Part shown: positions 48,901 through 63,900 of the stretch, in pieces
Position numbering within the stretch: the first letter of the stretch is position 1
Layout: each line of letters starts with the position of its first letter
DNA from: Bathymodiolus brooksi
Taxonomy: Eukaryota > Mollusca > Bivalvia > Mytilida > Modiolidae
Direction: 5' to 3'
DNA length: 64,000 nucleotides
NCBI GenBank assembly: GCA_963680875.1
Contig: OY804575.1
Coordinates: forward strand, 29,292,494 to 29,356,493
Program-made: the position numbers and the translations under genes
Notes under the pieces: model-generated
The model's input: the letters and a program-made list of their open reading frames with translations, nothing else
Databases searched by the model: none
Told to the model about the DNA's origin: nothing

Positions 48901-51900
48901 ATATACACATTTTTGCAAAATTTGCAGAACATACAAATGACAAAAATCTTTCTCACACAAACTTTTGATATTTACAATATCTATAAAATGTTAAAGATGA
49001 CATACTTTTCCTGTTCTGATTCCAGTTTTGTTTCCAGGACCTTTAATTTCTCTGATGCTTTCCTATGTTTCCTCCTCTCCTTTAAAACAATAATATTCAG
49101 TTGAATGTAATGCTAAGCAATGATAAACACTTGTGCTATGAAAAATAAAATGTGAATAAAGGAAACTGTATAACATGACTGTACAATAGGAGTACATCAT
49201 AGAACACATTTGTATAACATGACTGTACAATAGGAGTACATCATAGAACACATTTGTATAACATGACTGTACAATAGGAGTACATCATAGAACACATTTG
49301 CATAACATGACTGTACAATAGGAGTACATCATAGAACACATTTGTATAACATGACTGTACAATAGGAGTACATCATAGAACACATTTGTATAACATGACT
49401 GTACAATAGGAGTACATCATAGAACACATTTGTATAACATGACTGTACAATAGGAGTACATCATAGAACACATTTGTATAACATGACTGTACAATAGGAG
49501 TACATCATAGAACACATTTGTATAACATGACTGTACAATAGGAGTACATCATAGAACACATTTGTATAACATGACTGTACAATAGGAGTACATCATAGAA
49601 CACATTTGTATAACATGACTGTACAATAGGAGTACATCATAGAACACATTTGTATAACATGACTGTACAATAGGAGTACATCATAGAACACATTTGTATA
49701 ACATGACTGTACAATAGGAGTACATCATAGAACACATTTGTATAACATGACTGTACAATAGGAGTACATCATAGAACACATTTGTATAACATGACTGTAC
49801 AATAGGAGTACATCATAGAACACATTTGTATAACATGACTGTACAATAGGAGTACATCATAGAACACATTTGTCATTGAATTCTAGACTTGCTATAACAT
49901 GACTGTACAATAGGAGTACATCATAGAACACATTTGTATAACATGACTGTACAATAGGAGTACATCATAGAACACATTTGTCATTGAATTCTAGACTTGC
50001 TATAACATGACTGTACAATAGGAGTACATCATAGAACACATTTGTCATTGAATTCTAGACTTGCTATAACATGACTGTACAATAGGAGTACATCATAGAA
50101 CACATTTGTATAACATGACTGTACAATAGGAGTACATCATAGAACACATTTGTCATTGAATTCTAGACTTGCTATAACATGACTGTACAATAGGAGTACA
50201 TCATAGAACACATTTGTCATTGAATTCTAGACTTGCTATAACATGACTGTACAATAGGAGTACATCATAGAACACATTTGTCATTGAATTCTAGACTTGC
50301 TATAACATGACTGTACAATAGGAGTACATCATAGAACACATTTGTCATTGAATTCTAGACTTGCTATAACATGACTGTACAATAGGAGTACATCATAGAA
50401 CACATTTGTCATTGAATTCTAGACTTGCTATAACATGACTGTACAATAGGAGTACATCATAGAACACATTTGTCATTGAATTCTAGACTTGCTATAACAT
50501 GACTGTACAATAGGAGTACATCATAGAACACATTTGTCATTGAATTCTAGACTTGCTATAACATGACTGTACAATAGGAGTACATCATAGAACACATTTG
50601 TCATTGAATTCTAGACTTGCTATAACATGACTGTACAATAGGAGTACATCATAGAACACATTTGTCATTGAATTCTAGACTTGCTATAACATGACTGTAC
50701 AATAGGAGTACATCATAGAACACATTTGTCATTGAATTCTAGACTTGCTATAACATGACTGTACAATAGGAGTACATCATAGAACACATTTGTCATTGAA
50801 TTCTAGACTTGCTATAACATGACTGTACAATAGGAGTACATCATAGAACACATTTGTCATTGAATTCTAGACTTGCTATAACATGACTGTACAATAGGAG
50901 TACATCATAGAACACATTTGTCATTGAATTCTAGACTTGCTATAACATGACTGTACAATAGGAGTACATCATAGAACACATTTGTATAACATGACTGTAC
51001 AATAGGAGTACATCATAGAACACATTTGTCATTGAATTCTAGACTTGCTATAACATGACTGTACAATAGGAGTACATCATAGAACACATTTGTCATTGAA
51101 TTCTAGACTTGCTATAACATGACTGTACAATAGGAGTACATCATAGAACACATTTGTCATTGAATTCTAGACTTGCTATAACATGACTGTACAATAGGAG
51201 TACATCATAGAACACATTTGTCATTGAATTCTAGACTTGCTATAACATGACTGTACAATAGGAGTACATCATAGAACACATGTGTCATTGAATTCTAGAC
51301 TTGCTATAACATGACTGTACAATAGGAGTACATCATAGAACACATTTGTCATTGAATTCTAGACTTGCTATAACATGACTGTACAATAGGAGTACATCAT
51401 AGAACACATTTGTCATTGAATTCTAGACTTGCTATAACATGACTGTACAATAGGAGTACATCATAGAACACATTTGTCATTGAATTCTAGACTTGCTATA
51501 ACATGACTGTACAATAGGAGTACATCATAGAACACATTTGTCATTGAATTCTAGACTTGCTATAACATGACTGTACAATAGGAGTACATCATAGAACAAA
51601 TTTGTCATTGAATTCTAGACTTGCTATAACATGACTGTACAATAGGAGTACATCATAGAACACATTTGTCATTGAATTCTAGACTTGCTATAACATGACT
51701 GTACAATAGGAGTACATCATAGAACACATTTGTCATTGAATTCTAGACTTGCTATAACATGACTGTACAATAGGAGTACATCATAGAACACATTTGTCAT
51801 TGAATTCTAGACTTGCTATAACATGACTGTACAATAGGAGTACATCATAGAACACATTTGTCATTGAATTCTAGACTTGCTATAACATGACTGTACAATA

Positions 51901-54900
51901 GGAGTACATCAAGGAGTACATCATAGAACACATTTGTATAACATGACTGTACAATAGGAGTACATCATAGAACACATTTGTCATTGAATTCTAGACTTGC
52001 TATAACATGACTGTACAATAGGAGTACATCATAGAACACATTTGTCATTGAATTCTAGACTTGCTATAACATGACTGTACAATAGGAGTACATCATAGAA
52101 CACATTTGTCATTGAATTCTAGACTTGCTATAACATGACTGTACAATAGGAGTACATCATAGAACACATTTGTCATTGAATTCTAGACTTGCTATAACAT
52201 GACTGTACAATAGGAGTACATCATAGAACACATTTGTCATTGAATTCTAGACTTGCTATAACATGACTGTACAATAGGAGTACATCATAGAACACATTTG
52301 TCATTGAATTCTAGACTTGCTATAACATGACTGTACAATAGGAGTACATCATAGAACACATTTGTCATTGAATTCTAGACTTGCTATAACATGACTGTAC
52401 AATAGGAGTACATCATAGAACACATTTGTCATTGAATTCTAGACTTGCTATAACATGACTGTACAATAGGAGTACATCATAGAACACATTTGTCATTGAA
52501 TTCTAGACTTGCTATAACATGACTGTACAATAGGAGTACATCATAGAACACATTTGTCATTGAATTCTAGACTTGCTATAACATGACTGTACAATAGGAG
52601 TACATCATAGAACACATTTGTCATTGAATTCTAGACTTGCTATAACATGACTGTACAATAGGAGTACATCATAGAACACATTTGTCATTGAATTCTAGAC
52701 TTGCTATAACATGACTGTACAATAGGAGTACATCATAGAACACATTTGTCATTGAATTCTAGACTTGCTATAACATGACTGTACAATAGGAGTACATCAT
52801 AGAACACATTTGTCATTGAATTCTAGACTTGCTATAACATGACTGTACAATAGGAGTACATCATAGAACACATTTGTCATTGAATTCTAGACTTGCTATA
52901 ACATGACTGTACAATAGGAGTACATCATAGAACACATTTGTCATTGAATTCTAGACTTGCTATAACATGACTGTACAATAGGAGTACATCATAGAACACA
53001 TTTGTCATTGAATTCTAGACTTGCTATAACATGACTGTACAATAGGAGTACATCATAGAACACATTTGTCATTGAATTCTAGACTTGCTATAACATGACT
53101 GTACAATAGGAGTACATCATAGAACACATTTGTCATTGAATTCTAGACTTGCTATAACATGACTGTACAATAGGAGTACATCATAGAACACATTTGTCAT
53201 TGAATTCTAGACTTGCTATAAGTCACTTATATTTATAATCCCTTAAAAAACTGTAATAAAATTTATCCTGAGTCAAGCGGAGCAGAACTAGGTAAAATTT
53301 ATGAATATATTAAGACATATAACCACGGTAAAATCATAAAATAAACACTGTGCTGGAAATTCACCCATTTGTATTAAATATCATAATTCTTAAGTTTTTG
53401 GCCATTCCAATACAAATTGTACATGATGCTGTATGATTTTGCCAACCTATACATGTGTATTACAAAATGGCTAATATTCAGATAAAAATATAGTATTACC
53501 TCTTCAAGATTGGCTAGTGCCTCCTGTCTCTGCCTCTCATATTGAGAAACCTACAAACAAATCACAGCAAAAATTATGACAATGGTAAACATATAAATTA
53601 ATCTCAAAATAGTCAGTTTTATAACTTCTGGACATTTAAGTGTCACTTATTCAAGATTTTATCATGTAAACAACATAATATCTATATTAAATAACATCTA
53701 TTGAAATACATACAATTGGTATTTAGTATTAATTTCTTATATACATGTAAAAGGAAACTTCTTAACAAAAACATATAATTCTTACAATTGGTCAACTTAT
53801 TTTCAACTACTGATTGAAGATATATAAAAACATTATAGGCCCGATTTGGATTAAGATTTGAATGAATTATTCTATATGTTGAAGAATCCTAGCATGGACT
53901 GTAAAGAGAATAGACCATAAGTGTGTTTATTCTAACATATATTGGTGAAATTTACTGTTAAAAAACATATAAAAAAACAGATAATGCTTTAAAATAGAAT
54001 AAATTTATTGAAACAAAAAATAAATATAATTGTTTATGTTTGATTTTCTTTAACTATAAGTATAATCTATAAATGAAATAGAAGTGACCAGTTTGTAAAT
54101 TGTAATAAAAAGATCTTTAAAATAAAAATAAAAATCAATCAAATTAAACTTCAAATAAACTTTTTAAAACACTACTTTTGCAAATCTAACAGTAGAAACA
54201 AAGCAATAAAAGTCAAGCAAGGAAGAAAGTATTAGAAGATAGACTCACCCTAAGACCAAGTTTAGAACGAGATACAACCTCTTTTTCCCAGAGGTCCTTG
54301 TGTTCTTCTGCTTCCTGTGTTAGCAGTGCACGAGTGGCTACCTCATCCTACATAATAAGCCACAGAAGAAATAGCTCAGAGATTAGGTTAATAAATAGAG
54401 TATAAATATATGTACCATGCAGACATGCAAGATTTGTTATAAAATTATAAAGCAAAGCTATCTACATCTGAAGGTGCATTCATACTGCATAACAGTAGCA
54501 TGTATGTAGTTATAAAGCAAGCATTATTGTATACCACAACTAATAGTAGTAAGGGACATATTTTTTTTACCCAAGATCATTTCACAAGTCTTCCTTTCAT
54601 GAAAGATATATTATTTCTATTAATAAAATGATGCCTCAGTAGCAATCAACAGTAACTGGTATTAATGGCATTCACTCACAAATTATCAGTACTTGTTTTA
54701 AATGTGAAATGACCTCCAAAGTATGAATCAGTAGATATTAGTAATAGTCGTCCAATTTGAACCAAAGTTGATGTGTATAATCATACAATGGGGAAACAAA
54801 AATAAATGCCTTGGGGTTGTCAGTTATATTCAGCTTATTTCTCTTTAATACTAAATTGAGAATAGTGGAGAGGATCAGTTATTGGTGGTCAACACCACTT

Positions 54901-57900
54901 TAAACATATTTCAGTTATATCATGTTCATCAATTTTACTGGGGGAGGAAAGCCTGGTTAGATATAAACACAAGCTGACCAATGAAATCCCTGGCCTTGGG
55001 CAGGTGTTTGGAAACCTAAGCACTTGAGGTGGTTATACCGTCACAAACCGATGGTTGGTTAGGCTTGTGGTCAGAAGTTAACGAGTCCTTAACCATTCCG
55101 TCTGTCACCAAGGCCCCTCTAATATAATAATGTTAAAAGTAGCATGCAGTTAGAACTAACTAAAGCCTTCTACCAAAATACTAATAGAGTATGCCATCCA
55201 CCTATAATGTTTATTTATTCTAATCTAATACTAGCAAAAGTGCCCAACTTACATCCATGCTATTATCTGATGGATCATGCTGAAATTACAGTGTTATCTC
55301 CCTTTATATAATGTCACATTGTGTTATATATTGACCTTACCTAAAAACTGTATGATATGAAAAATTCATCCTTAAAATATTCATTTATCTAGTTTAAAAC
55401 AGTAAAATTGATTACCAGTTTTCAGTGCAGTACTAAAAATATTTTATCTGAAAATCTTGAAAAATTCATTCTCAAATTTCGTTTCAGAAAATCAACAGGT
55501 ATTTAAAAAGTGGAATATTAAAGATTAAGTTTTAAATAAGGTCAAAGCATTTTATATATGAGCAACATTTATTATTTCATTACATTTTGAGTATCATAAT
55601 TTTTTTTTAAATTATTTGAAAATATGTGTCTAAAATAAAATATCATGCAAGTACATGTACATGTATATGACATTGAGCAAAATAATATTCTTTACATATC
55701 TTGAAGCTTAAAAACAATGGTGACAGTGGTATCTAAAATCATTCCATAATTGAAAAAATGTGACCTCAAATATGGAAAAGTTTATTGTGCTACATCAACT
55801 ATATCTATAGGGAAGCCACACATTTTTCCTCATATCAGACAGATGTATATAATATGTTGCTCTATTACATTTTTTTTTATCGTCAAACTCCTGTAGTAAA
55901 TGTGTTTTTAGTTAGTTATCAATCTGCTTGATTATGAAAAATATGCCATTCAGGGAAGAACAACCAAATGTTACTTTGCCTTTCTATATGTTTGATCCTT
56001 AATACCTATCATATGAATTACATATCCATTTTAAAAACTATGACCATCACATCACATTATACTGATATTAACCTGTAACTAGAGGCTCCCAGGAGCCTGT
56101 ATTCGCTCACCTGGTTTTCAATTTGACATTGAAAGTTGATAGAAAATGGGGGTGTTACACATAATTTTGAAAGTGGGCCATCCAAAGATCATAACGGAAT
56201 AAACTGGCTGAAAAAATCTCACAGAAAAACCCAGAATATATGCTAAACTACTCATTGCCATGTAGCTGTAGCTAAAATTTCAGTTAATTTTGATTTGTAA
56301 TATTTAAAGCAGAAATTGACAACTAAAGAAATTTCTATTTTTGGTAACTGCAGCCATTTTGAATGGAGGGCAGCGATGTCGGACACAATATTGAAAAGGG
56401 ACCCCCAACGACCAACCCAGCCAAATTTGCTTTAATTTGGTTCAGCGGTTTCAGAGGAGAAGATTTAAATGTGATCTTTTATCAAAATATGCCTAATTTG
56501 CATAATTGGTATAAATCGGCTGAAAGAAAAATTTCACAGAAAAACCTGGAATATCTGCTAAACTATTCCTTGCCATGTAGCTGCAGTTAAAATTTGAGCT
56601 CATTTTGACTTATACTAAAGCAGCAATGGACAATTGAAGAAATTTCTATTTTTCTTAACAGCAGCCATCTTGATGGAGGGCAGGGCTGTCGGACACATTT
56701 TTGAAAGGGACCCACCCATGGACCATTCCTGCCAGGTTTGGTTTAATCTGGTTCAGTGGTTTCTGAGGAGAAGATTTAAATGTGATCTTTTATCAAAATA
56801 TGCCTAATTTGCATAATCGGTATAAATCGGCTGAAAGAAAAATTTCACAGAAAAACCTGGAGTATATGTTAAACTACTCCTTGCCATGTAGCTGCAGTTA
56901 AAATTTGAGCTCATTTTGACTTATACTAAAGCAGCAATGGACAATTGAAGAAATTTCTATTTTTAGTAACAGCAGCCATCTTGAACGGAACAAAAAGTAA
57001 CAACACTTGATAAGAACCTTGCAAGGAACATTTCTGCCAAGTATGGTTCAAATCCATCCAGTAGTTCTTGAGAAGAGGTTTGTTTTACATATTTCCCATA
57101 GGGTCACTATGTTAACTTATGTCCCCCGCTGGTGGCCATCTTGGATTTTCAATCGGTCCAAAAAGTAACAACACTTGGTTAGTAGCTTGCAATGATCATT
57201 CATGACAATTTTCAATTCCATCCTCCATGTAGTATCGGAGAAGAAGATCTTTGAAATTTCAGCCAATCAGAGGCTATTATGGCCCCTGGCAGCCATATTG
57301 TATAACCGATCGGAACAAGAAGTAACAACAATTGATCAGAACCTTGTCAGGAACATTTCTGCCAAGTATGGTTCCAATCCATCTAGTGGTTTTTGAGAAG
57401 AAGTTTGTTTTACATATTTCCCATAGGGTTGCTATGTTAAATTATGTCCCCCGCTGGCATCCATCTTGGATTTTCAATCGGTCCAAAAAGTAACAACACT
57501 TGGTTAGCAGATTGCAATGATCATTCATGACAATTTTCAATTCCATCCTCCATGTAGTATCGGAGAAGATCATTAAAAATTTCAGCCAATCAGAGGATTT
57601 TATGGCCCCTGGCAGCCATTTTGGATAACCGATCGTAACGAAAGTAACAACACTTGGTTAGACCATGCAAATGAACATTCCTGCCATGGTTGGTCCCATT
57701 TGCTTCAGTGGTTCTCTAGAAGAAGATTGAAATGTTTACGGACGGACGCCAAGTGATGGCAATAGCTCACATTACCCTTCGGGTCAGGTAAGCTAAAAAT
57801 GTTCATATATTGGAAAAGGAGACAGAGACTTTTTGTTCCCTGAACAGCATATTGTGTATCAAACAACAATATTTACTGACAACACCATGGTGTAGCTGAA

Positions 57901-60900
57901 ATATTGCTATAGTTGACGCTAAGCACAAAAATCAATCAATCAAACTAATTCACAGTGAGTTTGTACTGTTGTTTCTATGAAGAAGATCAATTTTATTTTC
58001 AAATCTTTTAATTCGCAATCATATCAAATAGTCAATTCTTAATATATAAAAGAAAAAAACTATATGTGTAAATACCTCTCTTTTATCTTCTAGAAGGGTG
58101 TTTGTAGACTTCAGATTTGAACACAGAGCTTCCATACTGTTTCTAACCTGAAGAAATAAGAATTTGGAGTCAAATACATTTCCCCTAGATCAAATATCCT
58201 GAACCTACTGCATTAACTTACTGTATAAAGGGTAGGTGATACATGCTTGTGTTGTACACTGATTGTATTTAATTGTCATTGTCATATCACATTGTAATGT
58301 CTTGGTATTTTACATGTACCTCATGATGTCACTTAATTATCAGCAAAGATCGGCAGGGTTAAACCTGGATCTCTGACAACAATGTTGTACAAAGACCACT
58401 TCATTTAATCTGTTTTATAATAGAAATGTCACATTTATGTCTTTAAACTATGACAAGGATTATAAATATGGTATCATGAGATCTATTATCTTGTATTATG
58501 ATAAACAACAATAAGCAACATAAATTAAAATAAAACAAAAACATCCCTCCCTCCCCCTAAACAAATTGTTTAAATACCTTCTGAGAATCCTGAAGATCTT
58601 TCAACAATTGTTCTACTCTTTGTCTTTCATGTTTAAGTTCTGCATCCATCCTAGCATTGTCTATTTGTAGATGGTGTAGTGTACCCTCCAAATCCTGCTG
58701 TAAAATAGGGTCATGTAAAGTCAGTAAAGTTGGTGTTAGTAAATTGGTTGGAGTAACAGATTCAGTGATGACAGTAAATTTATTTTGTTGGAGCTGAAAT
58801 GATCCCTCATTAGCATAGCCTAGTACATCTCCAATGGAAATTTTGCATATTCACAACTAACTAATGGAAAAAAAATCTGAACTTCAAAATTTAATTACAT
58901 TTACCATCATTACCGTTGCATTAGGTGCATTGGAGCAAATTGTGCACCCCCTCTTGGCCTTGAAAATCTCCAGAAAAAACTAGTTCGTATCTATAATGCG
59001 TGTAGACTTTTGAAAATGTATTTATGACAAAATCATCTACTTTTAAAATTCAAATGGATTGCCTTTATATAAATGTTTATAATATATTACATGAACTAGC
59101 TTTTTTTTTTTAAATTATCTTTAAAAATTTTCTAAATAAAACTACTAGCTAATCCAGCACTAAAATGCTGTGTTAAATTGAAAGAAAGAGAGTCACTCTT
59201 GTTTATTTTTTACAGAATGAATAATATTTTGAATATCGATCAACATTTTTGTGTCTATTTTTCTCAAATACAAAAATTGAAATAGTGAAGGTGTCCATCT
59301 GAAAATATTGTTTGAAAATATAGTGGTAAGGAAGGGCCTAACACTGAGACAAAGTCCAATGAAATATGCTAATCATGTACAAAAAGAACACACACACACA
59401 AATGCCCAAAATAGTAGCCAGGTAGCTGAATATCAAATGATTTAGATTTTGATTATATAGCTTAAAATGTTGAAATTATATTTTTTGTTTTTTCACAACA
59501 TACATTTTTTTAGTTTACATATTTGTACCTGTATAAACATGTACCTGCTATATCAATTTGCACACATTAAAAAAAATACTACTCTTTAAAACATTGTTAA
59601 TTCTTCAGTACTGGTACTGTATTGAAAATATTTGTATAAAATAATAGATGCAGTACTGACTCTAATCTTGTTTCCTTCCTCGTGATTCTGAGAGGAGTTC
59701 AGTAACTGGACAGTTGCTTTGGTGGATTTATTCTCCGCTCGTTCTGCTCGTTCAATCAGTTCGCTGACTCTAGTCTGTAGTTCTAGACATTTTTGCTGTG
59801 CTGTTTCATATTTCTGTTGTGCCTTCTCCACATCCATCAACAGTTTATATCTCTCTGAATCAACCTGTTCTTTTGCCTGTTCAACAGTTTATTTTTGTGT
59901 ATTTCTATGTAAATTATTATAATTAAATTCTATAAATGTATACCAGTATTTATTGCTGTTTTATTGTTTTTTTAACCGTTTTCAACATCTGATTAGGATT
60001 TGCCAAATATATAAAATATCTACAAATACCAAAGTTAAAAATCAAAACTATTAAAATCTAGCAAAAGAAAAACAGCTCCAAGTGGTCATCATTTATGTCA
60101 TGTGACTTAGTATGGCCATAATTCCATAACTATAAACATCAAAGTATTCTCAAAACTGAAGTTAAAGTAAATGACCAATTCAAAGTAGATTTGGCCATTT
60201 GTACAACAATTTTCTAAATTATTTATTAAAAATAAGCTAATAGTATTAATAATTTGACACTACTAATCAATTTTTGTGATAATTGTTACTAATTGTAGTA
60301 GAATATCCATAAACTTATCAATAAATATTATTTGAGTTTTCCTTCAACCATCTCTTAAAACTTTACGTATAAAGAAATATCTATTCTCTAATGATTTAAT
60401 TTATAGAATACATAATAATTATGAAAAGAAATTCTTTATCGTGACATCATATTGTAATTTCACTTAGCCCAGTTTGACCTTGAAAAAGAGGAATCCAAGG
60501 GTAGAAAAACAGGACCTAGTTTCTATGCTGCTGGATACAATCTCTCAGAAAGGATTGTCCACTGTTTGTGTGGGATGAATACACATCTAACCCGTAAGAC
60601 AGCAGGTAAATGAGTACTCCATGTAAGAATGACATGTCCCTTGGAGAATGACACGTTCCTTGGAGAATGACATGTTCCTTGGATGACATGTTCCTTGGAG
60701 AATGACACATTCCTTGGAGAATGACATGTTCCTTGGATAATGACATGTTCCTTGGAGAATGACACGTTCCTCCGAGAATGACATGTTCCTTGGAGAATGA
60801 CATGTTCCTTGGATAATGACATGTTCCTTGGAGAATGACACATTCCTCCAAGAATGACATGTTTCTTGGAGAATGACATGTTCCTTGGAGAATGACATGT

Positions 60901-63900
60901 TCCATGGAGAATGACACGTTCCTCTGAGAATGACATGTTTCTTGGAGAATGACACTTTCCTTGGAGAATGACATGTTCCTTGGAGAATGACATGTTCCTT
61001 ACATGTAAAAAACACCTTGCAGCAGCTCCTAATGTGCAATAGGTAAGAGTTGTCATTGGTGGCCCATTGCAAGGCATCTTTTTCTGACCCTATAGTATTT
61101 AAATTTTTTTTTTTAATTTTTGGTCACAATAATGTCTAATCAGATGCAACAAATGATATAAAAAAAAAACATATTTCAATTCTAGCAATGTTTATAAAAT
61201 GGTAATCAAAATGTCTGAGTTGATGCCACCTTGGTGAAGTTTATTGAGTTAAAGCATCTAGACAAATATCACACTAAGAAAATCTATTCAAATATCAGTA
61301 AAATTAGTTTACCAAAACACATCTATAAAACAGAAACCACTGCTTTATTATAACAATAATTATTAATAATATGAGACAGGCACAACCTGTTTGAAGGACA
61401 AAGTCCTATAATTTTAAGAGGGAGGCGTGAGAAGGGAATGTATTATTTTTTTTCAAGTACTTTTTAAAGTTTTTTTTTAAATTATTTGGCTGGAGTTATC
61501 TCTCTTTGACTTGTGGCTGTTAAGTTCATTTTACCTACGCCGCTCTTCTGCCGAGAATCTCGTAGAAAGAGATTTTTTAATTCGAATTTTATTTTAAGTT
61601 TATTTCGATTTTGCATAGAGTAAATAATTAAAGAAATGGGAATTTTTCATTGAAATATATATTTTTTGCATTTCTAAATATCAATTGATCTATTTTTAAA
61701 ACTTCCAGTGAAAAGATATTTGGCTGTGAATAGATACATGGAAAAATCGTACAGTCTACAGTTAAAAGGACGAACTTCGTCCTTTATTATTTTTGCTTTC
61801 ACCAATTATTACTAAAAAAAACAAGTTTGAAAATATGTATAAATCATATTATATGACAGCATTTTTTTAATAATGAAATAAATAATTCTGAACAATGTAT
61901 AGTTTACCTTGCTGCTAACTTCCTGTGAAGCTTCAGCGACAGACAATTTTTTAAACATATCTGTATACTCTCGATTAAGACGTTGATTTTCTTGTTCTAA
62001 ATTACTTCTTCTGCTTTCCAAATTTCTATTTTCGTCCTTCAACCTTGACACTTGTTCTGATAAACTTGAATTTCTCTCTTCTAGATTCAAACGAGCCTTG
62101 ATAGAAACAAGCATTAAAATAAAACACCACATAATTACATGGTTATTTTTTAACTTCATCCAATACTAAATCACTATTCATCTACATCTTTCTATTAAAC
62201 ATTATTCTAAACAAAAACCAGTTAAATTGTCTACAATTTTACCATGCCATATTTAAAGACCTACCATCAATTTATGAAGTGCCTTGAATATCTATTTTAA
62301 GGAAAATGTTATATAATTGTTGATGTCAGTAAAATAACAGATTGGAATTCAGAGTATAAAAAGTATCATTTATATCTTGATAACTTCTTTTCTTGCATTA
62401 CTCATGATAATTATTTAAAAGATGCCTATGAAACACAGCTTTCCAAGTGAAAGAAAAAACAGTATTTCATCTAGTGATTTTAACCTATTACTTCATTGTA
62501 TGACATCACAATACCAACATCACAAGTTCCTGTTTTAAATGTTTACCAACATCACAAGTTCCTGTTTTAAATGTTTACCAACATCACAAGTTCCTGTTTT
62601 AAATGTTTTATTAGTGTAAAATCTATGTAATAAACAGTATAACTACTCTTGTATTCTAAATATCAAAAATAAATCACTCGTTACGTATAACGATGATAAT
62701 TCACTCATGAGCTGACACAAATTCATAAATTACTGTGTTTTTCAGTATTTTGTTCTATTTTCAATATTCAGAATGCAAGAGTATCTATACAAAAAATAAT
62801 AAGATTTGGTTTATGGTGTTTAATGCCACTTTCAACAATATTTCAGTTCTATCGTAGCGGTCAGCTTTATTGGTGGGGGAAATTGGAGTACCCGGAGTAA
62901 ACCACAGACCTGCCGCAACTTTATCACATAATGTTGTATTGAGTACACCTCGCCTGAGCGGGATTCCAACTCATAACATTAGTGGTGATAGGCACTGATT
63001 GCATAGATATATATAATAAGTTGAGAAAACAAAATGGTATAAATCATGAGTTAATCCCCCTGTATCATGTTTAACAATAATGTCTTTACATACAACACAG
63101 AATATGAAGTTTACCTTTTCATTTTCTCCTTTAAGTGATGCCAACATATTAGTAAACTTCTCATGAGCTTCCTCCCCTGACCTGTCACTCAACATCTGTT
63201 GTAGAGTTTCAGACTGTTGTTTCAATGTCAAATTCTCATGTTGAAAGGTTGTAATCCTGTATTAATAAATATATATACATTTGTTATTGTAAAAAAAAAG
63301 GTATTGCGATTGTTAAATTTGTGCATACAGCATACCTGGAGAATGTTTTTGGTGTTTTTTGTTTATTGTCATGACTGCCATTCCCTTCTAAAAAGTACAT
63401 TTTTAAAACTTAAACAGTTTTGTATTCTTGATGTAAAAACTTGAGGCTCACATGAGTCTGAATCACTCATCTGGCGATGAAGATTTATTGAAATGCACAG
63501 TTGCTATGCACTTTTCCAAAAATTCTGAGAAACTTTCTGGATATTTATGAAAGTTAAAAATAAAAATTTTTGAAATCCATTTGTTCCATGTCAAAGCTAT
63601 TGTTCTTCAAGTTCTAGATATGAATTGCTAGGTACTATTATTTTTACTTAAATAAGTGAATCATAATAAATATGTGTCAAATTTTTGACTTTAAGTGCAA
63701 AACTCAAAAGTTTAATGACCATAAGACCAGGTTTATATGACTTACTTTTCTTGAAGGCTTTCAACTTTAGTCTGTAACTTTGTGTTATGTTCCTATGCAA
63801 AAAAATAAAATAAAATTGTTAATAAAACATATACCAGTAGGGATTGTTTGGAATTTCCTGTAACATCCATCCAAACTTGATGTCAACTTGTGTTCACATG

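Noticed and set aside
49155..53220. CRISPR-like array
   Set aside because: The 20-bp block between 44-bp repeats is constant, not a set of unique spacers, and the context is an animal intron.
60516..61077. Three overlapping minus-strand frames of 152-184 codons
   Set aside because: They are registers of the 19-bp array within an intron.
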